From assembly GCF_039522165.1 (NCBI RefSeq), contig NZ_BAAADE010000001.1:248001-312000 (forward strand): a stretch of 64,000 nt of DNA, in the 5' to 3' direction. The translations under genes and the position numbers were made by a program. The notes under the pieces are model-generated. The model was not told the DNA's origin and searched no databases. It was given only the letters and a program-made list of their open reading frames with translations. Every line of letters starts with the position of its first letter. Position 1 is the first letter of the stretch. Origin of the DNA: Paenochrobactrum glaciei (lineage in GTDB: Bacteria > Pseudomonadota > Alphaproteobacteria > Rhizobiales > Rhizobiaceae). Positions 8,929 to 18,929 of the stretch are shown here, piece after piece.

Positions 8929-10449
8929 ATGGCGGAAGCAACGGTACACAAACTAACCGAACCACGGGGCGAAGGCCGCGATGGACAAGGCGGGCTTTAC
9001 CGTGAAACCCCCAACAATATTGAAGCTGAGCAGGCTCTGCTCGGCGCGATTTTGATTAATAATGATGCGTTTTATCGTGTTTCGGACTTTCTGAAACCGA
9101 CGCATTTTCATGAACCTCTGCACAAACGTATTTATGAAATCACCAGTGATCTGATCCGCGTTGGCAAAATGGCCAATCCGGTGACGATGAAAACATTTCT
9201 TCCGGCAGAAGAAAAAGTCGGGGATCTGACCGTCTTCCAATATGTACTGCGCCTTGCCGCTGAAGCAGTGACCGTTATTAACGCCGAAGATTATGGCCGT
9301 GCGATTTACGATCTGGCAACACGCCGCTCCCTCATCAATATTGGTGAGGAAATGGTCAATGTCGCTTATGATGCACCTGTTGATATGGCGCCGCAAAGCC
9401 AGATTGAAGATGCTGAACGCCGCCTCTTTGAACTGGCCGAAACCGGTCGTTATGATGGTGGTTTTCAGGCATTTAAAGATGCGGTTACCACTGCCGTTGA
9501 TATGGCGAACCAAGCTTTTATGCGTGATGGCCACCTCTCTGGAGTGTCGACTGGCATCCAATCGCTCGATGCGAAAATGGGGGGCTTGCAGCCTTCCGAC
9601 TTGATCATTTTGGCGGGTCGTCCGGGTATGGGTAAAACCTCGCTTGCCACCAATATCGCTTTCAATATCGCTAATGCCTATGAGGGCGAACAGCAGGCAG
9701 ACGGCAGCATCAAAGCCTTGAATGGCGGTGTTGTGGGCTTCTTCTCGCTCGAAATGTCGGCCGAACAGCTGGCTACTCGTATTATCTCCGAGCAGACGGA
9801 AGTATCGTCCTCAAAAATCCGCCGTGGTGATATTACCGAAACCGATTTTGAAAAACTGGTTGCCTGCTCGCAAGTAATGCAGAAAATTCCGCTTTATATT
9901 GACCAGACGGGTGGTATCTCCATTGCCCAGCTTGCTGCTCGTGCGCGCCGTTTGAAGCGCCAGCGCGGCCTTGATGTTCTGGTGATCGACTACGTCCAGC
10001 TGATGACTGGTTCCTCCAAAGCGTCCGCACAAAACCGCGTGCAGGAAATTACCGAAATCACCACCGGCCTGAAAGCTTTGGGTAAAGAACTGAACGTGCC
10101 GATTATCGCGCTCTCACAGCTCTCCCGTCAGGTGGAAAGCCGCGACGACAAACGTCCGCAGCTTTCTGACTTGCGTGAATCGGGTTCGATTGAGCAGGAT
10201 GCGGACGTTGTGCTCTTCGTGTTCCGTGAAGAATATTACGTCAAAAACCTTGAACCGCGTGATGAATTTGATCCGAAATATGACGAATGGAAAATGCAGT
10301 TTGAAAAGGTCAAAGGCACAGCCGACGTGATTATTGCTAAACAGCGTCACGGTCCGACAGGCACCGTTAAGCTCGCCTTCCAGTCAGAATTCACCCGCTT
10401 TGCGGATCTGGCCGAAGGCTCTTATGTGCCTGAGCAATATGACGAATAG
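8929..10449 (+). CDS. dnaB: Replicative DNA helicase
   Basis: Hexameric 5'-3' helicase of the replication fork. 506 residues: an N-terminal DnaB domain beginning at TPNNIEAEQALLGAIL, a linker, then the RecA-like ATPase with Walker A GRPGMGKT (230-237), Walker B VLVIDYVQLM, ALSQLSRQVE and the final QRHGPTGTV motif. No intein interrupts it. The ATG at 8929 gives the usual rhizobial length; the 15 open codons before it have no better signal. radA follows after 49 bases. Confidence 0.97.
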   Translation: MAEATVHKLTEPRGEGRDGQGGLYRETPNNIEAEQALLGAILINNDAFYRVSDFLKPTHFHEPLHKRIYEITSDLIRVGKMANPVTMKTFLPAEEKVGDLTVFQYVLRLAAEAVTVINAEDYGRAIYDLATRRSLINIGEEMVNVAYDAPVDMAPQSQIEDAERRLFELAETGRYDGGFQAFKDAVTTAVDMANQAFMRDGHLSGVSTGIQSLDAKMGGLQPSDLIILAGRPGMGKTSLATNIAFNIANAYEGEQQADGSIKALNGGVVGFFSLEMSAEQLATRIISEQTEVSSSKIRRGDITETDFEKLVACSQVMQKIPLYIDQTGGISIAQLAARARRLKRQRGLDVLVIDYVQLMTGSSKASAQNRVQEITEITTGLKALGKELNVPIIALSQLSRQVESRDDKRPQLSDLRESGSIEQDADVVLFVFREEYYVKNLEPRDEFDPKYDEWKMQFEKVKGTADVIIAKQRHGPTGTVKLAFQSEFTRFADLAEGSYVPEQYDE

Positions 10450-10498
10450 GCTCTAACGACCAACGCCTGCATAAGCAGTTTCTCAAAAAGGATAACTG

Positions 10499-11896
10499 AT
10501 GGCCAAAGCCAGAGTGCAGTTTATCTGCCAGAACTGCGGCACCGTGCATACACGCTGGGCCGGAAAATGCGACAGTTGCGGCGAGTGGAACACACTCGTG
10601 GAAGAAGGAACCAATAGCGGTATCGGTAGTGGCCCTTCATCGTTGCGCAGCGCCCGTAAAGGCCGCGCCGTCACCCTCACCTCGCTTGATGGCGAGATTG
10701 AAGATGCACCACGCATTTCTTCCGGTATTGCCGAGCTTGACCGCGCCACCGGCGGCGGTTTTGTGCGCGGCTCCGCACTTTTGATCGGCGGAGATCCGGG
10801 CATTGGCAAATCCACACTTTTGACCCAAGCGGCGGCAGCTCTTGCCAATCAGGGACATCGCATTGTCTATGTTTCAGGTGAAGAAGCGGTTGCACAGATC
10901 CGCTTGCGCGCGCAGCGCTTAGGTGTTGCCTCCTCACCTGTCGAACTGGCGGCTGAAACCAATGTCGAAGACATTTTAGCAACCATTGCCGGTAATAAGC
11001 GCCCTGATCTGGTGATTATCGATTCCATCCAGACCCTTTGGACTGATTTGGCCGATAGTGCGCCCGGAACAGTGACGCAGGTGCGCTCCTCCGCACAAGC
11101 AATGATCCGCTATGCCAAGCAGACAGGTGCGGCGGTGGTGCTTGTCGGTCATGTCACCAAAGAAGGCCAGATTGCCGGCCCGCGCGTGGTTGAGCATATG
11201 GTCGATGGCGTACTTTATTTTGAAGGTGAAGGCGGCCATCATTACCGCATCCTTCGTACTGTCAAAAACCGCTTTGGCCCAACCGACGAAATCGGCGTTT
11301 TTGAAATGTCCGATAAAGGCTTGCGTGAAGTTGCCAATCCGTCCGAATTATTTTTGGGCGAACGCAATGAAAAATCACCCGGTGCCGCAGTTTTTGCCGG
11401 CATGGAAGGAACGCGTCCTGTTTTGGTAGAAATTCAGGCACTGGTTGCCCCGTCCAGTCTCGGCACACCGCGCCGCGCGGTGGTTGGCTGGGACGGCAGC
11501 CGCCTTTCAATGATTCTGGCCGTGCTTGAATCCCATTGCGGTGTGCGCTTCGGTCAGCATGATGTTTATCTCAATGTGGCCGGTGGTTATCGTATTTCTG
11601 AGCCTGCCGCCGATTTAGCAGTGGCTGCAGCGCTTGTTTCCTCCATTGCAGCTATTGCCCTTCCGGCCGATAGCGTTTATTTCGGCGAGATCAGTCTTTC
11701 TGGCGCTATTCGTCCGGTGTCTCATGCCGTGCAGCGCCTGAAGGAAGCAGAGAAACTTGGTTTCAGGCATGCAGTCGTACCCGGTGGCAGTAGCGAGTTG
11801 TGGAAAAACGCCCAATTCCGCTTAACCGAAAAGGTTGCGCTGACCGATATGGTTGTCGACATTGCCGCCTCAGGCCAAGCACAGAAGAACGGTTAA
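10499..11896 (+). CDS. radA: DNA repair protein RadA
   Basis: RecA-like ATPase that drives branch migration of recombination intermediates. 465 residues: zinc finger with Cys10, Cys13, Cys24, Cys27; Walker A GGDPGIGKST (97-106); the RadA-specific KNRFG motif (near 258); and a C-terminal Lon-protease-like domain (from about 320). Start ATG preceded by AAAAAGGA. It follows dnaB by 49 bases on the same strand. Confidence 0.97.
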   Translation: MAKARVQFICQNCGTVHTRWAGKCDSCGEWNTLVEEGTNSGIGSGPSSLRSARKGRAVTLTSLDGEIEDAPRISSGIAELDRATGGGFVRGSALLIGGDPGIGKSTLLTQAAAALANQGHRIVYVSGEEAVAQIRLRAQRLGVASSPVELAAETNVEDILATIAGNKRPDLVIIDSIQTLWTDLADSAPGTVTQVRSSAQAMIRYAKQTGAAVVLVGHVTKEGQIAGPRVVEHMVDGVLYFEGEGGHHYRILRTVKNRFGPTDEIGVFEMSDKGLREVANPSELFLGERNEKSPGAAVFAGMEGTRPVLVEIQALVAPSSLGTPRRAVVGWDGSRLSMILAVLESHCGVRFGQHDVYLNVAGGYRISEPAADLAVAAALVSSIAAIALPADSVYFGEISLSGAIRPVSHAVQRLKEAEKLGFRHAVVPGGSSELWKNAQFRLTEKVALTDMVVDIAASGQAQKNG

Positions 11897-11992
11897 AAAC
11901 TGGGTGCATAAGTCACCCGACACAGGAAAGCTGACTTGCAAAACGCCGCAGGCATGCAAGGATAGAGTTTAAGTAGATTAAGGACAGGCCGA

Positions 11993-12568
11993 ATGCCAAT
12001 CACCCTTCTTGATGGAATTCTTATTGGGATAACGCTCGTATCCGCTGTTTTGGCGATGGTACGGGGTTTTTCACGAGAAGTGCTTTCGGTCGCTTCATGG
12101 GCAGCAGCTGCTGCTGCCGCTTACATCTTCTATCCGCAGGTGATCCCCTTCATCCAGCCATATGTCACCAGTGACACATTGGCGAAAATTGCAGCTTTGG
12201 CGGCAGTTTTCCTTGTCGCACTGATCATTGTTTCCATCATCACCATGAAAATTGCTGATTTCATCATCGACAGCCGCATTGGTGCGCTTGACCGCACATT
12301 GGGTTTTTTGTTTGGTGCAGCACGCGGCCTGTTGCTGATGGTTGTCGCCATGTTGTTCTTCAACTGGCTCGTTACATCCGACCAGCCGGCATGGGTTGCC
12401 AATGCCAAATCCAAAGCCCTTCTTGATAATTTGGGCGAAAAACTGGTTGAACTGCTGCCAGCTGATCCGGACACCAGCTTTATCGACAAGCTGAAACCAG
12501 ACAATGCAGAACCGGCAGGCAATGACCAAAACGCTGCCCCTGCGCCTGAAGCAGAAACTGCACAGTAA
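11993..12568 (+). CDS. cvpA: CvpA family membrane protein
   Basis: 191 residues with four hydrophobic segments (about 5-25, 30-48, 64-88, 103-125), then a soluble C-terminal tail rich in Ala, Glu and Asn. CvpA was first seen as needed for colicin V production in E. coli and lies next to purF in many bacteria, as here; its biochemical role is unsettled. AAGGA precedes the ATG. A strong terminator separates it from purF. Confidence 0.88.
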   Translation: MPITLLDGILIGITLVSAVLAMVRGFSREVLSVASWAAAAAAAYIFYPQVIPFIQPYVTSDTLAKIAALAAVFLVALIIVSIITMKIADFIIDSRIGALDRTLGFLFGAARGLLLMVVAMLFFNWLVTSDQPAWVANAKSKALLDNLGEKLVELLPADPDTSFIDKLKPDNAEPAGNDQNAAPAPEAETAQ

Positions 12569-12585
12569 AAAACTCAATTCCAAAG

Positions 12586-12618
12586 AAAGCCATGGAAATT
12601 ATTTTCTGTGGCTTTTTT
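12586..12618 (+). terminator. Terminator after cvpA
   Basis: AAAGCCATGGAAA pairs with TTTTCTGTGGCTTT (two G-U pairs) around a short loop, followed by TTTGCTTTT. It lies 18 bases after the cvpA stop, so purF needs its own promoter in 12619-12786. Confidence 0.8.
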
Positions 12619-12786
12619 GCTTTTCAGCACTTTTAAAAAACCAATCAGATCCCAAATTGACCAGAAAACACTCCTGACAGCGCAGATTAAAAGCTTTTTG
12701 AGGCCGCAACTCTTTGCTTCCAATCAAAAGCTTTTTTGTGATAGAGAGTGTTTTTAATTGCTCTGCAATCGAAAGGCCTTGCGGCA

Positions 12787-14277
12787 ATGACACACAGTAA
12801 TGCTGACAAAACTCCCTATATGCTGGACGAAGATAGCTTGCATGAAGAATGCGGCGTCTTTGGTATTTTAGGCCACGAAGATGCGGCTGCGCTTACAGCG
12901 CTCGGCCTGCACGCCCTTCAGCATCGCGGACAAGAAGCGGCAGGTATTGTTACCTTCAATAATAATCGCTTTCATTCAGAGCGTCATATGGGTCTGGTCG
13001 GCGATCATTTTACTGATCCTGCAACCCTTGCGCAGCTTCCGGGTGATCTGGCTATCGGTCATGTGCGCTACTCCACCACCGGTGAAACCATCCTGCGCAA
13101 TGTGCAGCCGCTTTTTGCCGAGCTGGAAGTGGGCGGCATTGCGATTGCGCATAATGGTAATTTCACCAATGGTCTGACATTGCGCCGCCAGCTGATTGCA
13201 GCCGGTGCGATTTGCCAGTCCACATCTGACAGCGAAGTCGTGCTGCATCTTTTTGCACGCTCCCGCCATACTTCATCGATTGATCGCTTTGTTGATGCCA
13301 TCCGTCAGGTTGAAGGCGGCTATGCCGTTCTTGCCATGACGCGCACCAAACTGATCGCCGCCCGTGATCCGGTTGGTATTCGACCGTTGGTTATGGGTGA
13401 ACTCGACGGCAAGCCGATTTTCTGCTCCGAAACCTGTGCGCTTGATATTATCGGCGCGACTTTCGTGCGTGATGTTGAGAATGGTGAAGTGATTGTGTGT
13501 GAGTTGCAGCCGGACGGCTCTATCACCACCCAATCTATCAAGCCGGAAAAGCCGCAACCTGAACGTCTCTGCATGTTCGAATATGTTTACTTTGCACGCC
13601 CCGATTCCGTTGTGGGTGGCCGCAATGTTTACAATGCACGCAAAAACATGGGCTTCAATCTGGCCAAAGAATCGCATGTCAATGCAGATGTTGTTGTGCC
13701 GGTTCCAGATGGCGGCACCCCTGCTGCTATCGGCTATGCACAGGCCAGCGGCATTCCGTTCGAGCTTGGCATTATCCGTAACCATTATGTCGGTCGTACC
13801 TTCATTGAGCCAACCCAGCAAATTCGTGCGCTTGGTGTTAAGCTCAAACATTCCGCCAATCGTGAGATCATTGAAGGCAAGCGCGTCATCCTCGTTGATG
13901 ACTCAATTGTGCGCGGTACGACTTCCGTTAAAATCGTGCAGATGATCCGTGATGCAGGTGCAGCAGAAGTGCATATCCGCGTTGCCAGCCCGATGATTTT
14001 CTATCCGGATTTCTACGGTATCGATACACCGGACGCCGAAAAGCTGCTAGCAAACCAATATAAAGATATGGACGCGATGTGCCGCTATATTGGTGCGGAT
14101 TCGCTTGCATTCCTTTCGATCGACGGTCTTTACCGTGCTGTTGGTGGTGAACCACGCAACAATGATCGTCCGCAATTTACTGACCATTACTTCACCGGAG
14201 ACTACCCGACGCGCCTGCTCGATCAGGACAATGAGAGCAACATCCATAATTTATCACTACTGGCCAGTAACGGTTAA
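12787..14277 (+). CDS. purF: Amidophosphoribosyltransferase
   Basis: First committed step of purine synthesis: PRPP plus glutamine gives phosphoribosylamine. 496 residues. After a short propeptide the catalytic Cys22 (EECGVFGI) becomes the N-terminus of the glutaminase domain (LQHRGQEAAG, RYSTTG). The phosphoribosyltransferase domain has the PRPP loop VILVDDSIVRGTTS (near 367-380). The ATG at 12787 has AAGG upstream and gives a propeptide of usual size; thirteen further open codons upstream look untranslated. No purine riboswitch was recognised upstream. Confidence 0.97.
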   Translation: MTHSNADKTPYMLDEDSLHEECGVFGILGHEDAAALTALGLHALQHRGQEAAGIVTFNNNRFHSERHMGLVGDHFTDPATLAQLPGDLAIGHVRYSTTGETILRNVQPLFAELEVGGIAIAHNGNFTNGLTLRRQLIAAGAICQSTSDSEVVLHLFARSRHTSSIDRFVDAIRQVEGGYAVLAMTRTKLIAARDPVGIRPLVMGELDGKPIFCSETCALDIIGATFVRDVENGEVIVCELQPDGSITTQSIKPEKPQPERLCMFEYVYFARPDSVVGGRNVYNARKNMGFNLAKESHVNADVVVPVPDGGTPAAIGYAQASGIPFELGIIRNHYVGRTFIEPTQQIRALGVKLKHSANREIIEGKRVILVDDSIVRGTTSVKIVQMIRDAGAAEVHIRVASPMIFYPDFYGIDTPDAEKLLANQYKDMDAMCRYIGADSLAFLSIDGLYRAVGGEPRNNDRPQFTDHYFTGDYPTRLLDQDNESNIHNLSLLASNG

Positions 14278-14328
14278 AAGCAACGGGTAAAACTGACCAG
14301 TGATCTTCTAACATATGACAGGATTGGT

Positions 14329-15069
14329 ATGAGCATCGACCTTAATGGCCGTCTGGCTCTGGTGACGGGCGCATCGCGCGGCATCGGATATTTCCTCGCA
14401 CTGGAGCTTGCAAAAGCCGGTGCACATGTGATTGCAGTTGCCCGCACAGTGGGAGGACTGGAAGAACTGGATGATGAAATCCGCAAGCAAGGCGGCTCCG
14501 CAACGCTCGTACCACTTGATCTGACCGATTTCCCTGCCCTTGACCGTTTGGGCGGTTCTATTCACGAGCGTTGGGGCAAGCTGGATATTATGGTTGCCAA
14601 TGCCGGTGTGCTTGGCACCATTTCACCCATTGGTCATGTCGAAGCCAAAACCTTTGATAAAGTGATGAATATCAACGTCACCAGCACATGGCGCCTCATC
14701 CGCTCAGTAGACCCGCTTTTGCGCAGCTCTGATGCCGGACGTGCTATTGTGCTGTCATCAGGCGTTGCACACACTGCACGCGCATTCTGGGGGCCTTATG
14801 CGGCTTCCAAGGCGGCTGTAGAGGTGATGGCGCGCAGCTGGGCAGATGAAACCAAGAACAGTGCGCTGCGGGTCAATTCCGTTAATCCGGGTGCCACCCG
14901 CACTGCCATGCGCGCACAGGCCATGCCGGGCGAAGATCCTGACAGCCTGCCGCATCCGCATGATGTGGCCAAAAAGATTGTGGCGCTTGCCGATCCGGCT
15001 TTGACGCTTACCGGCAAATTGTTTGATGTGCCGAAAGATCGTTTCCTTGATTATCATCTGCCTGACTAA
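14329..15069 (+). CDS. SDR family oxidoreductase
   Basis: 246-residue classical short-chain dehydrogenase: TGASRGIG (13-20) for NAD(P) binding, NAG (91-93), and catalytic Ser144, Tyr157, Lys161. The substrate cannot be read from the sequence. It follows purF after 51 bases on the same strand, an arrangement I recall from other Rhizobiales, but no link to purine synthesis is known to me. GACAGGA stands before the ATG. Confidence 0.9.
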   Translation: MSIDLNGRLALVTGASRGIGYFLALELAKAGAHVIAVARTVGGLEELDDEIRKQGGSATLVPLDLTDFPALDRLGGSIHERWGKLDIMVANAGVLGTISPIGHVEAKTFDKVMNINVTSTWRLIRSVDPLLRSSDAGRAIVLSSGVAHTARAFWGPYAASKAAVEVMARSWADETKNSALRVNSVNPGATRTAMRAQAMPGEDPDSLPHPHDVAKKIVALADPALTLTGKLFDVPKDRFLDYHLPD

Positions 15070-15088
15070 CAAGCAGATCAAACCCAAT

Positions 15089-15120
15089 AAAAAAGGCTCT
15101 GTTTTCACAGAGCCTTTTTT
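15089..15120. terminator. Bidirectional terminator between the SDR gene and pssA
   Basis: Perfect 13-pair stem AAAAAAGGCTCTG/CAGAGCCTTTTTT with a six-base loop. It has a run of T on both strands and sits between two genes pointing at each other. Confidence 0.92.
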
Positions 15121-15135
15121 CATAACTGCATTCTT

Positions 15136-16026
15136 TTAAATGATACTGTCCGGCTCGTCCGGTGCCGGTGCAGTGGCACTGCCAGCGCATTTCTCCGAAG
15201 CCTCGCAACGGTTCCATGCAATCCAGCTCACAGGAATGATGAATGTGTAAGCGATAGCTGTCACAGTCAGTGTGTACCATGTGTAGCTTGTCAACAGACC
15301 GACATAGATCACCACGCAAAGAATAAGCGGCGCCACAAGATCACGGCGAATATAGCTACCAGCGGTTTTGCCATTATAAACCGGCAGACGGCTCACCAGC
15401 AAAAATGCAATCAGCACGGTGAAAGCAGAAGCGATGAAAGCCAGATTACGCGTCGGTACAAGGCCTAAAAAACCTAAATAGACCGGCAACAACACCAGCA
15501 TTGCGCCCGCAGGTGCCGGAACACCGATAAAGTAATTATTCTGCCATGCAGGACGGTTCGGGTCTTCTGTCATCACGTTGAAGCGTGCAAGACGAAGGCA
15601 ACAGGCGATTGCGTATAAAAGTGCCGCAGTCCAGCCAAAAGAGCGCGCCTGATCCAGCATAAAGGAATAAAGCACCAAGGCAGGTGCCACGCCGAAATTG
15701 ACGATATCAGCGAGAGAATCCATCTGCGCGCCGAATTTGGAAGAGCCTTTCATCATCCGCGCAACGCGGCCGTCAAGACCATCCAGAAAGGCTGCAATCA
15801 GCACCATCATCACGGCAAGTTCGAAACGGTTTTCAAACGCCAAACGGATACCGGTCAGCCCTGCGCAAATTGCCAGAACAGTGATGATATTCGGAATAAT
15901 AATGCGTAGCGGAATTTGAGAAAGTCGAGGCCCCCGACTTTCTATAATGACTGCATCGGTCTGGGTGCCGTTTTGTCCGGCTGACTTACCAGCACCGCGA
16001 TCTGCTTCCGGAAACTCTGTTTCCAT
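15136..16026 (-). CDS. pssA: CDP-diacylglycerol-serine O-phosphatidyltransferase
   Basis: Makes phosphatidylserine from CDP-diacylglycerol and serine in the inner membrane. 296 residues; the CDP-alcohol phosphotransferase motif is intact: Asp85-Gly86, Ala89-Arg90, Gly99, Asp103, Asp107. About eight hydrophobic segments follow a polar N-terminal region of 40 residues. Its start is five bases after the psd stop, so the two are translated together and carry out consecutive steps to phosphatidylethanolamine. Confidence 0.95.
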   Translation of the reverse strand: METEFPEADRGAGKSAGQNGTQTDAVIIESRGPRLSQIPLRIIIPNIITVLAICAGLTGIRLAFENRFELAVMMVLIAAFLDGLDGRVARMMKGSSKFGAQMDSLADIVNFGVAPALVLYSFMLDQARSFGWTAALLYAIACCLRLARFNVMTEDPNRPAWQNNYFIGVPAPAGAMLVLLPVYLGFLGLVPTRNLAFIASAFTVLIAFLLVSRLPVYNGKTAGSYIRRDLVAPLILCVVIYVGLLTSYTWYTLTVTAIAYTFIIPVSWIAWNRCEASEKCAGSATAPAPDEPDSII

Positions 16027-16031
16027 TTGAC

Positions 16032-16730
16032 TTAACCAATCCGTACTGTTGGTTCTGAACGGTCGGTGTCAAATTCAGCCAGCACAGTTTCACCGGCAAC
16101 AGCAGTTTGACCAACTGCCACGCGTGCCACTGCACCTTCAGGCAAATAAACATCCAGACGGGAGCCGAAGCGAATCAAACCAAAGCGCTCACCCACTGAC
16201 AATGTGTCATCTTCATTTGACCAGCAAACGATACGGCGGGCGACAAGACCTGCAACCTGCACAACAGCCACTTTACCTTTCGGGCTATCGATCAGAACGC
16301 TGTTACGCTCGTTTTCCGCGCTGGATTTGTCCAGCTCTGCATTTAAAAACTTGCCCGGACGATGAATGACTTTTTCAATCTGACCACGCACCGGTGCACG
16401 GTTGATATGCACAGAAAACACATTCATGAATACGGAAATGCGCATACGCGGCTGATCGCCCAAGCCCAGTTCCGCAGGTGGCACATAAGGGCCAACAAAA
16501 GAAACTTTACCATCAGCCGGACTAATGACCAGCCGGTCATCCATCGGCGTCACACGTTCAGGGTCGCGATAGAAATAAATGCACCAGATGGTGAGAACCA
16601 TACCCACCCAGAAAAGCGGGTTCCACAGCCAGCCCAAAATCAGGGAGACAACGAAAAAACCGGCAATGAAGGGATATCCCTCACGGTGGATAGGGACAAA
16701 TGTATTTCGAATTGAATCGGCAAGGCTCAT
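16032..16730 (-). CDS. psd: Phosphatidylserine decarboxylase proenzyme
   Basis: Converts phosphatidylserine to phosphatidylethanolamine. 232 residues, the short PSD type. The self-cleavage site Gly189-Ser190 lies in RFGSRLD; cleavage makes the pyruvoyl group from Ser190. Two hydrophobic segments near 20-52 anchor it. PADGKV and SVHINRAP motifs are present. First gene of the psd-pssA pair. Confidence 0.96.
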   Translation of the reverse strand: MSLADSIRNTFVPIHREGYPFIAGFFVVSLILGWLWNPLFWVGMVLTIWCIYFYRDPERVTPMDDRLVISPADGKVSFVGPYVPPAELGLGDQPRMRISVFMNVFSVHINRAPVRGQIEKVIHRPGKFLNAELDKSSAENERNSVLIDSPKGKVAVVQVAGLVARRIVCWSNEDDTLSVGERFGLIRFGSRLDVYLPEGAVARVAVGQTAVAGETVLAEFDTDRSEPTVRIG

Positions 16731-16937
16731 CAGTTCATCCTCGAGTTTTGCAGATACTTACTGCATTCTGGCCAAAAACAAAACCATTTCAGCAGCTATT
16801 CACGTTTCGTGACATTCTTTCATATAAATGCAGCAACATTCGTGCATTTTGAACCATTTTTGCAGAGCATTATCCCCGTTTATCGCGCTTCATTTTACAA
16901 CCGCTTCCCACACGCCCAAGAAAATCAGGTTAAAAAG

Positions 16938-16977
16938 AAAGGCGGCCTTCATGGAAAATTCCACAAAAGCCGCCTTT
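16938..16977 (-). terminator. Terminator after the Atm1-type exporter
   Basis: AAAGGCGGC (16938-16946) pairs with GCCGCCTTT (16969-16977) around a 22-base loop. On the minus strand the stem is followed by CTTTTTAACC. It lies about 40 bases after the exporter stop. Confidence 0.75.
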
Positions 16978-17018
16978 TATCAGATATTTAGCTCAATATT
17001 TTGAGAAAGAGATTCTGC

Positions 17019-18881
17019 TTACAAAACACCCAGATCATCACGTTCGCGAACCTGACGCAGACGTTCTTCTGCTTCGGTTGCTTCACGCTGGCGATCCCAC
17101 ATCGAAGCATAAAGCCCCTTTTGCGCAAGTAGCTGACGATGCGTGCCTTTTTCAGCAATAGCCCCCTCTTTCAGCACGATAATCTCATCGGCATTGATCA
17201 CTGTCGACAAACGATGCGCAATCACCAAAGTGGTGCGGTCGCGGCTGACAAGATCAAGCGCCTGCTGAATTTCCTGCTCGGTGGCAGTATCAAGGGCTGA
17301 TGTCGCTTCATCCAAAATCAGAATTGGCGGTGCTTTCAAAATGGTACGGGCAATCGCAACGCGCTGCTTTTCACCACCCGACAATTTCAAACCGCGCTCA
17401 CCCACCATCGACTGATAACCTTCAGGCAAATGTTTGATGAAGCCGGAGATTTGCGCCAGTTCTGCCGCGCGTTCCACTTCTTCTTCACTCGCAGAGGTGC
17501 GGCCATAGCGGATATTGTAAGCAATCGTATCGTTGAAAAGCACAGTATCCTGCGGCACCATACCAATCGAATGACGCAAACTTTCCTGCTGCACATCCCG
17601 CACATCCTGCCCGTCAATAGTAATCGTGCCGGACTGAATATCGTAAAAACGGAACAACAGACGCGACAAGGTTGATTTACCCGCACCCGATGGCCCGACA
17701 ATGGCGACCGTCTTACCGGCAGGCACTTCAAAGCTGATGCCTTTCAAAATCGGACGGGACGGATCATAAGCAAAATGCACATCATCAAATCGGATGGCAC
17801 CATCGCGCACTTCCAGTGCCTTTGCTTGCGGCTTGTCCTGCACTTCCTGATCAACATCGAGAAGGTCAAACATCTGCTCAATATCAGTCAGGCCCTGACG
17901 GATTTCGCGGTAGATAAAGCCGATGAAATTGAGCGGGATCGACAACTGCATCAACAGCGCATTGATAAAGACAAAATCACCAAGCGATTGTGTTCCGGCT
18001 TTCACTTCCATCGCTGACATGACCATCACGATCGCCATACCAATACCGAAAATAACTGCCTGACCGAAGTTGAGCCAGCCCAGCGATGTCCATGTCTGGG
18101 TTGCAGCACTTTCATAGCGTGCCATGGCGCTATCGAAGCGCTTGGCCTCCATGGCTTCATTGCCGAAATATTTAACGGTCTCGAAGTTCAGCAGGGAATC
18201 AATAGCTTTCGTATTCGCTTCCGTATCTGAATCGTTCATTTCACGACGGATACTGATGCGCCAGTCACTGGCTTTGATAGTAAACCATGTGTAAGCCCAA
18301 ACGGTTACCGCAACCACGGCAAGGTAAGAAAAACCATAAGCATAAGCAAAAATGATCGCTGTCAGCGCAAATTCCAGCACCGTTGGCGCGGTATTGAGAA
18401 TGGTGAAACGAACAATGGTTTCAATACCCTTGGTGCCGCGTTCAATCACGCGTGACAGCCCGCCGGTGCGGCGCTCTAAATGAAAGCGCAACGATAACTG
18501 GTGCATATGCACGAATGTCTTATAAGCCAATTGGCGTACGGCATATTGACCGACACTGGCAAACAGCGCATCGCGCAACTGGTTCAAACCCGCCTGAATG
18601 ATGCGCGCACCATTATAGGCCACAACCAGCATCACCGCGCCCACTAAAATAGCAGGGATAAAATCCGGCGCATTCAGCTGGCCGTTAAGCGCATTGGTGA
18701 CCCATTTGAAAAAATAAGGCACCGAAATCAGTACAAGCTTGGCGATCACCAAATAAAAACTTGCCCAGATCACGCGCATGCGCAAATCAGGGCGTTCTGC
18801 CGGCCACATATAAGGCCATAAATTACGCAAAGTCCGGAAGGTCTGTCCGGATTCCGCAGAAACCGTTTTGCCGTTATTCAT
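17019..18881 (-). CDS. ABC exporter of the Atm1/HMT1 type
   Basis: 620-residue half-transporter, membrane domain first (six segments in about 40-325) and ATPase second (Walker A GPSGAGKST 396-404, signature LSGGEKQR, Walker B LILDEATSALD). The segment LLNFETVKYFGNE (230-242) is characteristic of the Atm1/ABCB7 group, whose members export glutathione-linked metals, persulfides or related thiol compounds. MsbA-type lipid A flippases are the main alternative but lack this segment. The gene follows an ArsR regulator by 48 bases on the same strand, which supports a metal- or thiol-stress role. No clear ribosome binding site. Confidence 0.88.
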   Translation of the reverse strand: MNNGKTVSAESGQTFRTLRNLWPYMWPAERPDLRMRVIWASFYLVIAKLVLISVPYFFKWVTNALNGQLNAPDFIPAILVGAVMLVVAYNGARIIQAGLNQLRDALFASVGQYAVRQLAYKTFVHMHQLSLRFHLERRTGGLSRVIERGTKGIETIVRFTILNTAPTVLEFALTAIIFAYAYGFSYLAVVAVTVWAYTWFTIKASDWRISIRREMNDSDTEANTKAIDSLLNFETVKYFGNEAMEAKRFDSAMARYESAATQTWTSLGWLNFGQAVIFGIGMAIVMVMSAMEVKAGTQSLGDFVFINALLMQLSIPLNFIGFIYREIRQGLTDIEQMFDLLDVDQEVQDKPQAKALEVRDGAIRFDDVHFAYDPSRPILKGISFEVPAGKTVAIVGPSGAGKSTLSRLLFRFYDIQSGTITIDGQDVRDVQQESLRHSIGMVPQDTVLFNDTIAYNIRYGRTSASEEEVERAAELAQISGFIKHLPEGYQSMVGERGLKLSGGEKQRVAIARTILKAPPILILDEATSALDTATEQEIQQALDLVSRDRTTLVIAHRLSTVINADEIIVLKEGAIAEKGTHRQLLAQKGLYASMWDRQREATEAEERLRQVRERDDLGVL

Positions 18882-18929
18882 TAGATTATCTTTCAGGAAA
18901 ATTCATTCTGGCGATTAAAACGTCGGGCG

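Noticed and set aside
8953..9561. 202-codon frame antisense to dnaB
   Set aside because: Shadow of a strongly supported helicase gene; no start signal and His/Phe/Asn-rich translation.
8929..10449. Possible intein in dnaB
   Set aside because: All helicase motifs are contiguous at normal spacing and the length is normal.
13273..13851. 192-codon frame antisense to purF
   Set aside because: Shadow of purF; no family resemblance.
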